A stretch of DNA of 64,000 nt from Gigaspora rosea (GCA_003550325.1 QKWP01000370.1:116251-180250), one strand, 5' to 3'. Positions 32,961-45,712 are shown, numbered from the stretch's first letter. Notes: generated from the letters alone by a model not told the origin. A program made the numbers and translations.

Positions 32961-34080
32961 CTATCTAATTTGGTTTTTTTATTTGTATTAGTTAATTAAA
33001 ATTTTTATAGGGTTTATATTTATTTTGTATATATGTTTGTATTTTATATATTAAATAGGTGATGTTTTTATTATGGTTATTATAATTTATTGTTTAGTAT
33101 TTTATTATAATAATTGTTTATTGATATAGTGTGTGTAGTAATATTAATTTATAAGCTGTTGAAAGTATTTTGTTATATAATTATTCGATAATTAGTGATT
33201 TTAATATTTGTTATTAAGGGTATTAGAATTTTTTTTTGATTTTTATTATGTTTTTGTGAAGAATTTTTATGGAACTTATTTACTATTGTGATATCTATAG
33301 TAGTTAATAGTAGAAGTTTTGTGATTTTTATGAATATTTTATTTTGTTTTAAAGTTCATTTATATTTTAATAATTTGGTTAATTAAGTTGGTTATATTGA
33401 AATTATTAATTTTTTGATGGATAGAAAACATATGATTGCTAGTTCAATTTTTTTGATTTTTTTGTTGTTTAAAAAGAAATTTTATTTTTGTATAGATTTT
33501 TGTACATGTATTAGATTATGTACTTTTTATATAATTTATATATGTATATTCAGAAAATTAAATTGACCAAAATGTAACTATTTATTTGGGTTTTGGAATT
33601 TATATAATGCAATATGAAAAATAATTTTGCTTAAATTATTTATTTTAAGTGGTCATTGAATATGGATTTTTGTTTGGGTTTAATTTTTAATTTTTATTAT
33701 AGTTGTAAAATGTTATTGAATTTACTTGTTATTTTGGTGATTATAGTTAAGTTTGTTTGTTTTAACTTTTAGTATAATTTATAAGCTTTATAAAAAATTT
33801 TGTTATTTTAAGTTACGTTGGAATGTTGATTTTCAAAAATAAATTTTATAAGGTGTGAGTTTTATTTTTATAAAATAGTTTTGGTAAATTTTTATTTAGT
33901 CTAATTTTTAAACTAATAACTTGGTATTGAATTTTAATATTTGATAGTAAGTTGACGTAATATTAAAGGAAAAAAAAGTGGAAAATTTAAAAAAAAAAAA
34001 GGTTAAAAATATGAGAAAGTGAATTAAAAAAAATTGGTTAGAAAATAAGAAAAAAAAAACTTGAAAAAAAAGATTTTAAG
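32960..34080 (+). other. C-depleted, T/G-rich stretch
   Basis: For about 1.1 kb the plus strand has very few cytosines while G remains clearly present, unlike the flanks, where C and G are similarly rare. No ORF. Possible causes are strand-biased deamination, a diverged transcribed spacer, or an unknown low-complexity element. Confidence 0.55.
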
Positions 34081-34392
34081 TTTGCTTGATCAGTTTATAT
34101 TATGGAATAATGCGTGCTATTACATGACCAAATATACTTTTTTCAAAGATATCTTTGGTGATTTTTTTTAGCTTTGCACAGAAAATTCGAGCTTTAAAAA
34201 TAAAAATCATTTTAGTAAACTGGTATTCATCAAATTTAATGTAAGATATGACATGTTAAATTATAAATATTCTAATATTAAAGTTTGCTTGTAATTAAGT
34301 ATTGTATTCAGAATATATATTATAATCAACATGTTAATATTCAAATTATTGTTACGCTAATTAAATATTATTTACAAAATAATTTTAAATTA

Positions 34393-34516
34393 AATTAGAA
34401 TTTTTTAACGAAATTTACTTAAATTTAACGGGATAACTATTATATCTAAATTTCTTTAAAAGGTTTGTTTTTTAAACATTATATAATAGTTATCTATTCG
34501 ATAAAAAATTCTAATT
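34393..34516. repeat. 124-bp foldback
   Basis: aattagaattttttaacgaa pairs with ttcgataaaaaattctaatt, and an inner pair ataactattatat / atataatagttat lies within. It sits directly after the end of the Helitron Rep relic. Confidence 0.6.
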
Positions 34517-34684
34517 TATATTCTTTCTTGTATATAAATACATGTACCTGTAATATCAGGTCTATCTTGCGAAGTTTGATCTTGTAAAAGCTCATTAGTA
34601 ATCTCTGACCATTTCGGGTTGCGAGTAATTGTAATAAACAAATCCGGTTTACCAAAAGTTGATAATGTTGGTATAATCTTATGG

Positions 34685-36002
34685 TAGGGTTCCGAAGTTT
34701 GATCTGGGTTTGATTTGAGTTTGATCAAACCCCAAATCAAACCAAACTCAAACTATAAATTTTATAAAGTTTGAGATCAAACCCAAATTCAAATAAAAAA
34801 TAATCAAATTCAAACCAAACCCAAATACTATACTTAGTTTGATTTGAGTTTGATTTGAAGTTTGCAAACTAGTTTGAGTTTGAATGACATATATATATTT
34901 TGATATTTTAAATGATAATTAGTCTGTCAACTGGAGAGTGATCATAGGCGAAATGTGGCGTGCTTCCATTTAAAACTTTTTTTCTTACTAAGTTAATAAT
35001 ACATGTCCACTAATTAAAAGTTGTAGAGCTCGTCGAGATGCATCCAATGGTGGTTAGATAGTCCAAATCAGCCTGCTGGATGGCAAGATATCATCAAAAA
35101 ACGATTTGCTGACTATATAAAACTTAGTGATCAGATTACATATGAAAATCACTATAGGCGAAATGTGATGTTCTTCCATCTAAAACATTTTTTATTACTA
35201 AGTTAACGATACATTTCCACTAATTGAAAGTTGTAGAGCTCATCGAGACGCATATAACGGTGGTAAGATCATCCAAATTGGCCTAGTGGATGGCAAGATA
35301 TCGTCAAAAAATGATTGGCCGACTATATAAAACTCAAAGATGCAGGTTATATATGAAAATCACTATAGGCGAAATGTGGCGTTCTTCCTTCTAAAACTTT
35401 TTTCTTACTAAGTTAACGATACTTGTCCACTAATTGAAAGTCGTAGAGCTTGTCGAGAAGCACCTAATAGTGGTTAGATAATCCAAATCGGCCCAGTGGA
35501 TGGCGAGATAACGTTGAAAACGATTGGCCGACTATATAAAATCTCTATATAAATATATAGAGATTTTATATAGTTGGCCAATCGTTTTTTGACGATATCT
35601 CGCCATCCACTGGGCCGATTTGGATGATCTAACTACTGTTGGATGCGCCTCGACGAGCTCTACAATTTTCAATTAATGGGTATGTATCGTTAACTTAGTA
35701 AGAAAAAAGTTTTAGAGGAAGCACGCCACATTTCGCCTATAGTGATTTTTATATGATCACTCTCTAGTTGACTGGCGGATTATTAATTAAAATATAAAAA
35801 TATATTTATATTATTCAAACTCAAACTAGTTTGCAAGCTTCAAACTCAAATTCAAACCAAACTCAAATTTAACTAAAAAGTTTGCTTCAAATCAAACTCA
35901 AATATTTTTTTTAATCATAGTTTGGGTTTGGGTTTGATTTCAATCAAATCAAACCCAAATCTGACCTAAAGTTTGATTTGATCCGGGTTTGTAGGAACCC
36001 TA
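34685..36002. mobile_element. Non-autonomous hAT-like element, 1.32 kb
   Basis: Ends TAGGGTTCC in inverted orientation. The 8-bp flank tcttatgg is duplicated exactly at 34677-34684 and 36003-36010. Subterminal blocks are dense in aaactcaaac / gtttgagttt motifs (both strands). The core holds three direct and one inverted copies of a ~205-bp unit. No coding capacity. Confidence 0.85.
34951..35755. repeat. Three direct plus one inverted ~205-bp units
   Basis: Direct units start near 34951, 35151 and 35359 with ataggcgaaatgtg, then cttccat, then ttactaagttaa, gtagagct and ggatggc-agata. A fourth, inverted unit runs 35565-35755. A perfect palindrome, atctctatata and its complement (35541-35564), is the turn. 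Related diverged copies are at 5460-5760 and 46130-46400. Confidence 0.8.
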
Positions 36003-37339
36003 TCTTATGGGCTACCCGTAAATGATGAAGGTAATATGGATGGAGTTCCTACTTCTGCAGCATTCGTTACTCCTAACTGATAGGAATCTTGTAAACTACA
36101 GTTCATTACGAAGTTTGTCCTAATTAAATTTTAGATAATTAAGTCGTTCTAATTCAATTTTAACATAGTTGTCGATTACATACTGCTAAAAAAGTCACCT
36201 GCCATAGTAAAACAATAACTGAGAATTTTCATGAATATGTAATTTGTAAGCATAATACTGTCTAGCAGTTACTTCTTTTCCTGATATTTCTTGCAATATT
36301 CCAGGATGCTAGCCATAATCACCTCTCAGAAAAAGCAATGGATATTGATTGCATTGGATCATATGAATTGCTCATTTCAGAAACATATTGCAAACCTCGT
36401 GACCTAGACTTTACAACAATATCACGTTTCATAGAACCTACAGAGTTGTGACCTTCTATCCATACTGCTACAACCTGCGAAGCAGTTGGTGCATTATATA
36501 TTTGTTGATCTAAGCAATGATCAGCTTTAATAAGAAGATAAAAACTGTCCATAACGTTATTAGCAGCTATTGAATGAAAGTTTGCAACAAAAGGATTAAA
36601 TTGGTTTAACACTGTTTTAATTATCTCTAAAGTATCTTCACGTAATTTAGGTATAATAGCAAGTCGGTTATTAGTTTCATGCTCAGTATCATAAATATAT
36701 AATTGTAAAAATTTTGGGATTTCATTGTCAGGGTAGAGAGAACCTATAGCGTGGTATACACCACCTTGTATTCAAAATATATACATGCCATTTTTACCTA
36801 GCAAAAGAAACAGTTAATTAGCTAGTGAAGCAAGTTATTTATCAAAATAAAACTGTTTTACCATTAGCTAATTTTTCATTCGATTTAACTCCCATTGAAG
36901 TAAAGGTGAAAACACTATTGTAAGCATGAATATTATTGTGAAATTCGATTCCTACATCGTCACATCTAGTATATAAATTCTTTAAAGGTGCAACAGTTTC
37001 AGCTAAAGGTAATCTACAATGTAATTATTAGTAAAATGTCAAAGTTATATGAATTCATAAGTATAATTTATTATTATTATTAACTCACTTAATCTTTCCT
37101 TTTACACAACAAAATCCTTCAGTTTCACCAAAAAATAATTTGCATTACAATAAGAACAAATATACAGAAATTCAAGAACATAGTGAACAGCCATAGCTGT
37201 TTTACAAAAATGTAGTCGAAGTTTGTGTTCTTCAAAATCTTTGTTTTCAAACAGTATTAGCCAATTTAATTTATTCAATAGTTTGCGAATATAAATTGCG
37301 AAGCTGTGGCATTTTAAATTATGAAACAACAAAAGTTAA

Positions 37340-38680
37340 ACATACAATATAGTTTGTAGCTTTTACATCTTTGCGCTTTTTATACTATTTCAATTTTTAT
37401 TTTATTTTATTTTTATTTTTTTTTATTATCTAATCTAATATTCATATTACTGACTATAAAACCGTGCGAACATTCATTAAAACCACAAATGGATGACACT
37501 GAATTACGAAATTCGTCATAAAAAGACTGCAAATGCCATATTCAAGACATAATTTTTAAATAGTTAATAAAATCCATCAAATGATTTAATTTTTATACTT
37601 ATATTATTAATCCAATTTTTTGTTTTACATCTACATATAAATCTATTCAAAGAAGATAAAACAATAACAGTACCGGATATAGATCAGCAATCATGCAAAA
37701 TAATGCAAAAATTACAAATTCAGCAATCATCATAAATACAAAATGTTATAATTAAAACACAACCAATTTAAGTAATCACGATTACAGTTATACAGGTAAT
37801 CTCAATTTACAATTTTTTTTTACTCGAAATTATAACTTCTGTGATAATGATAAAATTACTTCACTAATCAGAAAAATCGCAATATTAATCAAAAAAATTA
37901 CAATATTATGCTAATTGCAAATATTACAAATATTAGCTAAATCAACAATCAATTATGCAGAATGTCGCAATAATCACGAAATCGTTGATTACCGCAAATA
38001 TCGTAAAATGTAATAACACATTTCAGACATCAAATTTAGATACCAAAAAAATACTATAAACATACATAACTATAAAACCACAATATCTAAACCCATGATA
38101 TCATTATTACATTACATACAGATATACAGATAGAGAGATTCTCATTACCAATTCATAGTTACCCAATCAAAAATATATTGTATGAAAATAATTGTTGTAG
38201 GAATTAATATACTATCTTCAAAGTCTACAGTCAACATTTAAATATTTTGATCAACTAATTGGGTTTATAAACCTTTTGATTGTGGGATATTTTCAATATC
38301 ATTTACAATCAAGAAGATGTTGAATAGTACAACCTCTTTTACTATCATATAGCATATCAAATACTTGGTGTTCTATACTCTGAACATTGTGCACCAATAA
38401 ATATAGATGGGCTTTCACATGTATAATTTTTTAATTAGTGCAATAAAAATTTTGTATATTGTGCATTATTCTATAATATTAATTTCTTTGTCTGGTCATT
38501 AATTTAAAAATAAATATTACTAATTAGAAACAAATTGTAACAAAGATTTTAGTTTTTGTGATGAAGTGGGGTATCGTATCAGTTTTAAAGTAGCAAATTT
38601 ATATTACATAGCTAATGGGTTTAATTAAATTTACAATTTTGTAAAATGCTTTTCTGCTTATTTTATTTTTCACTTTTATT
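37340..38680. other. AT-rich spacer, no gene seen
   Basis: 37630-38010 contains many attacaa/taatcacgatt-like short repeats. No gene or element could be defined. Confidence 0.45.
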
Positions 38681-38682
38681 AG

Positions 38683-38857
38683 GTGCTGATATTTATTACA
38701 TAATATCCATTTACTATGAGGGCTACCCCTCTTCCCATATAAGATCCAATATAATTGGCCAACTTATAATTTGCTATATATCTTTGTATAATGTAAGATA
38801 TTGTTATAATACAGGGCCAACCCCACTTTCTAAAATATTATGTAATAATGTCAGCTT
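38683..38857. mobile_element. Small foldback MITE
   Basis: gtgctgatatttattacata pairs with ttatgtaataatgtcagc. An inner pair gaggggtagcc-like / gggccaaccccac is weaker. A relative of one end lies at 32171. Confidence 0.55.
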
Positions 38858-38912
38858 CTTTATATTTATATTAACAATATCATAGCATGTTAGAAATATA
38901 TTAGTGCATAAT

Positions 38913-39016
38913 CTTGTACTTAATATAGTATAATATTGTATCACATAATATATACAAATATATACTTAATAATAAAGTCTTTGAGGCATGACCTTACCTT
39001 AAAAAAAAATATATAT
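38913..39016 (+). mobile_element. 5'-truncated copy of the poly(A) retroposon
   Basis: About 100 bp homologous to 5135-5230, ending in a poly(A) run. Flanked by an exact 17-bp duplication atatattagtgcataat (38896-38912, 39017-39033). The truncated 5' end, poly(A) tail and long target duplication are hallmarks of LINE-type reverse transcription. Confidence 0.85.
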
Positions 39017-39395
39017 ATATATTAGTGCATAATGATAGATTAATAATTACAGATTTTGGCTTATCTAAAATATTAAAGAATAGTTCAAAATCTATAAATA
39101 ATGAAACATGTACCTTTTCTAATCCACAATATCTTCAAAGTCCATATTCAATATATGGAATAAACCTTTAGATATCTATAGCCTCAAAATCTATTAAATA
39201 TCTATATATAGGCTGCTTACAATAGATGAAAAATCTACATACTTTTAAAATTTCTTTCCAATAGTACAAACTCTTTACCATGTACTAGTCCTGAGTCTAA
39301 TAAGTTTTAATATTGGTGAATATAAAACTATAAGAGATCTAGGTCTTTTATATAGCAATTTACTATACTAAATATTTAAAATGAATGCATATAGG

Positions 39396-39789
39396 TAGTG
39401 TTTCGCAAAAAAGGATCCAGATGGATCCAGTATTTTTAATGGGTATGAATATAGCATTATACTAAGGGTACCAGGACTAAAATTGTACATATAATTAATA
39501 TGGAAAATACACTACTATCAATAGGCTCTACTTGTCTCTCACGTGTATCTGTAGCCAGCAGCAGTCCTTCAAACTCACTGCATCCAGATTTGGATCCGGT
39601 TTATGCAACAAGTTTGAAGGACTGCTGCTGGCTACAGACACACATGAGAGACAAGTGGAGCCTGTTGATAGTAGTGTATTTTCTGTATTAATTATATATA
39701 CAGTTTCAGTCTTGGTACCCTTAGTGTAATGCTACATTCATATTTATTAAAAATACTGGATCCATCTAGATCCTTTTTGCAAAATACTA
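39396..39789. mobile_element. Palindromic hAT-like MITE (foldback)
   Basis: Ends TAGTGTTTCGCAAAAAAGGA and, reversed, TAGTATTTTGCAAAAAGGAT, with almost the whole 394 bp self-complementary around a short centre near 39590. Flanks catatagg / catagg suggest a degraded target duplication. Short open frames here are read through both arms and are not genes. Confidence 0.7.
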
Positions 39790-42268
39790 CATAGGTTAAT
39801 AAATTTAGAATTTGACAACTTTTATTTAAGAGTGATATTTAGTTTTTGTAAATACCAACATGTATTCAATTTCTATACAAACCTACTAGGTAGCAGAAAT
39901 AGAAGACAACAATAGCCTGTCATGAATCAGTAGTCAATTAATACAACCAAAAGTTTTTTGGTATAGTATCATAAATATTTTTATAATATATTTATATAAT
40001 TGTTATACAAATAATTATGCAGCATTTTTATTAGCTATATGTTTATAATAAGTTGGCCCTCTGTAATTTTACTAACCTCTAGCTAATATCTGCTTTATCT
40101 ATGTATATTTTAGGGTCCTGATAAGATTACTGCAGTTTTTAAAAAAACTTGTCTGTGAAATGAGATGTCGATAAAATTTACTATATATAAATAACTTGTC
40201 TGCAGATTAATTTTTTTTACTGGGTGTACTATTAAAAAATAGAAGTAGAAGCTTGGTTAAACATATTATTCTATATAGTATAACTCTTACAAACTTCTTC
40301 TAGTTTGGTACTTTTTCTAATGTCTTTTTAAACTTTTTGAAATTTTAACAAAGTGGGCATTTTAGTTTACTCTACCAAAAATTAGCAGTGTTTAATACTT
40401 CCAATTTGAAAATATTCCTACCAAATCAGAATTCAGTTATAAGTAAAAACAAAGAATGACATGTAAGATGTTTTGAAGAAATTCTGCAATAAATCTTCCT
40501 TTAGAATATTCTATTAAGCATAGCTTTTTCTTCTTTCTTTTTGTTTTTTTTTTATACAGTATGGTTATATTCTGTTTACTTTTTATCTTTTTCTTCTTTT
40601 TTTTTATTTTATTTTTTGTATACTTTGGTTATATACTTAGGTAGTATAGGTTTTCTCCCTTTTTATACTTCCCTTTATTTTTTATAATATTTTGTTTTAT
40701 TCTAGTAAAATCCTTTTATTTGTGAAGCTAGAAGAAGAAAAAAGGTTTGAGAATATTGACAGTTATGACAGATGGCAACTTTAGTCAATGATTCAGATCT
40801 CTAGACTCTATTGAGAAAAAGAGTTACAATAAGAAAATAATTTGCTATAGCAGACTTTTAGATATTTTTAGACAACTAATAGGTCACACTTTAATATTAA
40901 TAGCTTAATTTGCTTCACTCTGTAAAATAATTGTTAGTTTACTAATAGTTATATAACTGACAAATAGAAAAAAATATAACTTTTTTTCTTTTATTTCAAT
41001 AATAAAACAAATATTACAAAAACAAGAAAATATAACAAACAAAAATTTTACTTTCTTTGTAGTTTAATTGTTTAGCCATTTAATTTAGCCAGAATTAAGA
41101 TAATCCTAGCCCATAATAAACATAACTTGGTCTAGTACTATAAAAAAATTTTTATACAGTTAAATAATTCTAATTCCTAGTTTTGATATTTCTAAATATA
41201 TATTATTAATCATATGTATTGGTTTTTTTTCCGATTAACTATATATTTTTTTATATATATTCTCTATAAATACACACTCTCTATAAATACATACTTATAC
41301 TCAGTGAGTGTCCAGAATTCTGCTGCTAATAATAGTAAATTATGCTTACTAATAATATAAAATTATGCTTTTTCTGCTAATGAATTTTTTTAAAATTTTT
41401 TTTAAATTAATAAATTTTATAGTTTAAATAATACAATATTTTTAAAATAACTATTTATGAATTATATTATTCTAATTTTTCTTTATTAAATTATAATATA
41501 TTAAGTTTTTTGAAAGTTTTTCTGAATGCGCATAACAATTATTATCAGAAATATTTTTATAATTAGAAAAACTATATTTAACATCTACACCTGATATAGA
41601 TACCCAAATATAAACTAATACAGGTTTGTTAAAATTTGGAAGTTTATTATACATTGTTTTCTAATATAAATCTAAATTTAAGCTATTATCTAGATGAGAT
41701 TTACTATATGCTTGATTTTGTGCATTTCAGATAAATTCTAAATTATAAACAATTAGTAGTTTCAAAAGCATAACTATTCTGGGCCAGATTCATGGAGCAA
41801 ATTAAGTGTTCTAAAAGAACAATACCCCTTGTACCTATTAATGCTAACCACTATATACTCATATGATAATATGCAAGCAATTAAAAAAAGTATAAACCTA
41901 TTAGACACAAATTTAGCTATTATCAAAAGTAATGACTGACCAAAAAAGAAAAAAAATTTAATATGAGGTTTGACAAAGACATGGCATGAATGATACTATT
42001 TTTAATGATATATTGAACTAATTGATGAAGTAGCTTAGAGTAAAATAATTATATATTGTACAAGTATAAAACTTTGTTATAAGATATTGGAACAGATAAA
42101 ATAAAGGCTTCCTTAGATAGTTTTTAGTATTTTTTATGAAAAATGGATTAATTAGAAAAGGATATAACAATTAAAAATTGAAATGTAGTGAAACCAAAGT
42201 AATGATGCAATTTCAGTCTTTGAATTAGATTTAAATAATATGGAAATTAGATTGATATTATATTATAA
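39790..42268. other. AT-rich spacer, no gene seen
   Basis: Nothing recognisable beyond a fragment (40055-40125) related to 17220-17260 and the 22705 MITE end (agggtcctga). Confidence 0.45.
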
Positions 42269-42847
42269 TGTTATAGTACTGGATGCCCTCTTTAAATCTG
42301 ATAAAGTAACAATCATATAGCTTCTAAGATACCTTTTCTAGCATAAAGTAGTGTGCAAAAGGGAAGTATATTTTCTTTTATGTTTGTAAGAAATTACACA
42401 CTTCTCTATGGCAGTTCGAAAGAATACAACAAGAGATAATAAACAGTTTATTAATTTAACAAAAGGGCTATTCCAAGATGTCTGTTTTTTAGAAATCCCA
42501 AGATTTTATTAATAATAATAAATAAGGGTAAATAAATATTTATAAAGGTAAAAATAAAATACAATGTCTGGATCTATCTAAAACTAAAGAAAATAAAGAC
42601 AGTTTATATAGCTATTAAGCTAAGTATCACTATGCATCATTATGTGCCACTATATATCACTATGCATCATTATGTATTGCTATGCATTACTATGCATTGT
42701 TATGTATCATTATGTGTTACTATGCATTGCTATATGTCATTGTGCAATGTTTGCATAATACAATTACTAAATACAGTTATTTCAATATTTTCTTATTAAT
42801 TTCTAATTTTTTAACTAATTCCTACCAAAATTAACTATTCTATAACA
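42269..42847 (-). repeat. LTR of a second gypsy-like element (minus strand)
   Basis: On the minus strand it starts tgttatagaatag immediately after a polypurine tract (aaagggaagagaaa, 42848-42861) and ends ..actataaca. A segment equivalent to gaactgcc-tagagaag-gt-taatttcttaca is shared with the LTRs of the 6587-15928 element. It holds its own short-unit array, a ~10-bp actatgcatt repeat (42620-42750). Confidence 0.65.
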
Positions 42848-42861
42848 TTTCTCTTCCCTTT

Positions 42862-43610
42862 AAGGACGAACTCCATGAGTTCTTGTTTGGGTAAGAACTT
42901 GAGAGAAGTCATCATCTGTTAGTCTCACAATCATTGTATATGTAATATTGGTCATCCAAGAGAGGTTTTTTATAGGTCGATTAGAGAAAAGAAATTTCAT
43001 TGTTTGGCACACTTCCATGTATCTTGGGCCCTTCTTTCTTCTTGGGTTTTCTTAATTTTGATCAAATGTTTTTGTGAGAATTGTAGTACTTTTCTATAAA
43101 ATTGCTAAGATAGTAGTAAGCTTTGAGTAATTTATTTTGGGTTTGTCTGTTTCTAGTACGAGTCTTAATCCATTTAAGAAGTTTTTGCAATTTCTCTTGG
43201 TATGTTATTCCAGTGTATGGAGAATTAGATATCTGAGTTAAAGGTTCACAAGGTTGGATAATATCTTGCACAATCCTCCTTAATTTTTCAAATTATGGAG
43301 CAAGCATGACTTCTTCTTGGCTAGTAATTGGAACCGATAAGGTTTCTTTTTGTATGTCTACTAATTCTAAATTTGGGTCTATTTCTTCTAGATCATTTAC
43401 TTCTAGTAAATTAATTTCTAATTGTTCTATAATTTCCAGAATGTTCAGAAAATTATTTGTATCTGGCTCAAGAAAAGAAGTAATTAAGTTAGTGAGATCA
43501 ATAGTCTGAGTGATATCATTATTATTATATAACTATACGCATTGTGATTTAATCCATATATAAATTTGTATTAGTATTTATCACGAGTATAAGTTGTTAT
43601 TGGAGCAAAA
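42862..43610 (-). pseudogene. Decayed extra ORF of the second LTR element
   Basis: The minus-strand reading ends with 69 residues (43062-43271) including LLKAYYYLSNFIEKYY. This aligns with HYYLGTIIEKQTEY in the extra ORF at 14556-15245, with similar spacing to upstream W/KL and R..R positions. Further upstream (to ~43600) frames with stops give matching acidic segments. The order extra ORF, polypurine tract, LTR is the same as in the first element. The rest of this element (pol, integrase) is not found upstream. Confidence 0.6.
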
Positions 43611-43619
43611 TTCCAAAAC

Positions 43620-44457
43620 AACCCAGTTTAGATTCTAGTTTAAAGATAATATGTGTTAAGATTTCAAGAAATATATAATAACCTGAAGCAAACTTATTGC
43701 TTAAAACCCAGGTTGCTCTATATATGGTATAATTTGGTGCAATTCTGGGTTGCTCTATATGGATTATCTTGTGTGAATTAAAACTAGTGCATTTACAATT
43801 TCACAAGTATTGATTTAATCATTAAAATATATGATACAATTTTGCAATACACAAAATTAATATTAAAATTTACCTAGTATTACAAATATATCTAATAATT
43901 AAAAGATAATCTAGATACTTATCTGGATAGTGGAACTATAAACAGATATAGGTAACAGATAATATTTTTTTTAACAGATAATTATTTTTAGATAAACAGA
44001 TTATCTAGATCTGAACACTAGCATAAACATTTAGTCATAATTGCAGTAGTATTTATTTCTTCTGTTACAAGTTTACTGTGCCCAATTTATAGATCCATCT
44101 TTTGCCTGTGAGATTAATTGATGAGTTGGTTAAGAAGGTAATTGGAAAATAGTGAAGTAGTTAACAAGTGTTGTAACAAGAGTGATATCATACTGTATTC
44201 AAAAAAAAGCTCAATTTACATATTGAAATGCATATAATGATTTTTTTTAAAAAAGCTTAATCAATTAATAAAATCAATACTTTTCTATTTTGTACTATGC
44301 TATATCAAAATGCATATTTCTATTTTTTCATCATTAAGCTAAAAATTAATAGAAATGACATTTTTAGACAAAAGACTAGAACAAAAAAAAGAATACTATT
44401 AATAGAATAATACACACAATTTGATCAGTTTAATAATTATAGTTTCTTTAAATGTTC
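43620..44457. other. AT-rich spacer, no gene seen
   Basis: Only a short duplication (aacccaggttgctctatata / attctgggttgctctatatg, 43708-43780) stands out. Confidence 0.45.
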
Positions 44458-44462
44458 AACTA

Positions 44463-45712
44463 CAGTCAGGGAATATACCATATTTGGCTATTGCAGATCG
44501 CACCTTATTTAGTAATGATCATCCGTCGGGTTGTTCTAGATTTTGTTCCAGATTATTCCACGAGTTATAAAAATTGGCCAATAAAATTTAAATATTTAAA
44601 AAACAATTTTTTTTATTTTTATTTTTTTAAATTTTTTATTAATTTCAGAATTTTAAAATAAAGAATCTAATACAATACTATATTAAAAATCTAACTATAT
44701 CCTACAGTGCCATAATTCAATATTTCTAACACTAACTACTATGTCACGAATATAAAACTCATGTGCTATGTTTGTCCCGAATCTACCAACTCTCGTGCTA
44801 TGTTCATCCCAAATCTACCTATTATTCTTACGTTCGAATCTACCTAATTACTGTGTTATTCTTGTCCCAATTATTGTGCTATGTTCGTCCCAACTATCGT
44901 GCTACGTTCGTCCCAACTATCGTGCTACGTTCGTCCCAACTATCGTGCTACATTCATCCCAACTATTGTGCTATTGCTACGTTTGTCCCAAACTATCATG
45001 CGACATTCGTTTCAATTATCATGCTACATTCGTCCCAATTATTGTGCTACAACATTCCGAATCTACCAAACTATCGTGCTACGTCCATTCCAACTATCTT
45101 GCTATGTTCATTCTTGCTATCGCGCTACCAACTATCATACTACATTCATCCCTACAATTATGATATGTTCAACCCAATTATTACTACGTTCCAATTATTG
45201 TACTATGTTCGTCCCAACTATCGAACTATGTTTGTCAACTATTGTGCTTGTCCCAACTATAATACTACGTTCGTTCTAACTATGCTACGCTCATCTTTAA
45301 TCTACCTATCATGCTACGTTCATTCTTACTACAGTAATTATAAATAAATTAAAATTTTAGTTACTATAGCGTAATAAAACTTTAAAACATTCTTAAATAT
45401 GTACAAATTTTAAAAAGGTTCTTAAGATTAACTGTTAATTGATAACAAGTTTTAACTTTTTGTGCAAAACGAATACCTTTTTTTAGGTTCTCATTTACTT
45501 TGGCAAAAAAGGCTGATCGCCGCTGATTAATTTTGATTATTAAAACTAGACACCTTGAACTATATGTTCGAAACTTACCAGGTCTCGGATAATTATCAAA
45601 AAAATTTTTTTCACAATGAGGGGTAAAAGGCACGTGAAAGCCAATCAAATTCAAGAATCCACCTGTAGATCGTTCTAGAATGTAATTCCTAATTTGGTAT
45701 AATCCCTGACTG
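44463..45712. mobile_element. TIR element filled by a minisatellite
   Basis: Ends CAGTCAGGGAATATACCA and, reversed, CAGTCAGGGATTATACCA, flanked by aacta on both sides (44458-44462, 45713-45717). The interior has a 23-bp minisatellite and no transposase. The 5-bp flanking duplication does not decide the superfamily. Confidence 0.65.
44755..45335 (+). repeat. 23-bp minisatellite
   Basis: About 25 units of cgtgctacgttcgtcccaac plus tat, best conserved at 44880-44965 and degenerating outward, mostly by CpG to TpG/CpA changes. The open frames here (131-194 codons) are translations of this array in three phases and are not genes. Confidence 0.85.

Larger units (their letters stand above)
34517..37332 (-). 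pseudogene. Helitron Rep/helicase N-terminal relic, split by a hAT-like element
   Basis: On the minus strand, in order: YICSYCNANYF (37102-37332, zinc-binding region of Helitron proteins); NQFNPFVANFHSIA with YNAPTASQVVAVWIEG, RDIVVKSR and NSYDPMQ (36319-36612); a LPSSFTGSP segment (~36020-36060); then FGKPDLFITITRNPKWSEIT with a RPDITG motif (34516-34660). These match the Helitron-like N domain. The last two segments are separated by the element 34685-36002, whose target duplication falls in the coding sequence. The rolling-circle HUH active site and the helicase were not found, so only part of the protein remains. Several stops and gaps. Confidence 0.75.

Noticed and set aside
39500..39729. 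Two overlapping 63-65-codon ORFs
   Set aside because: They span the two arms of a palindromic MITE and mirror each other.
44763..45347. Three overlapping ORFs of 131-194 codons that look like repeat proteins
   Set aside because: They read the 23-bp minisatellite in three phases; no biased codon use or domain.
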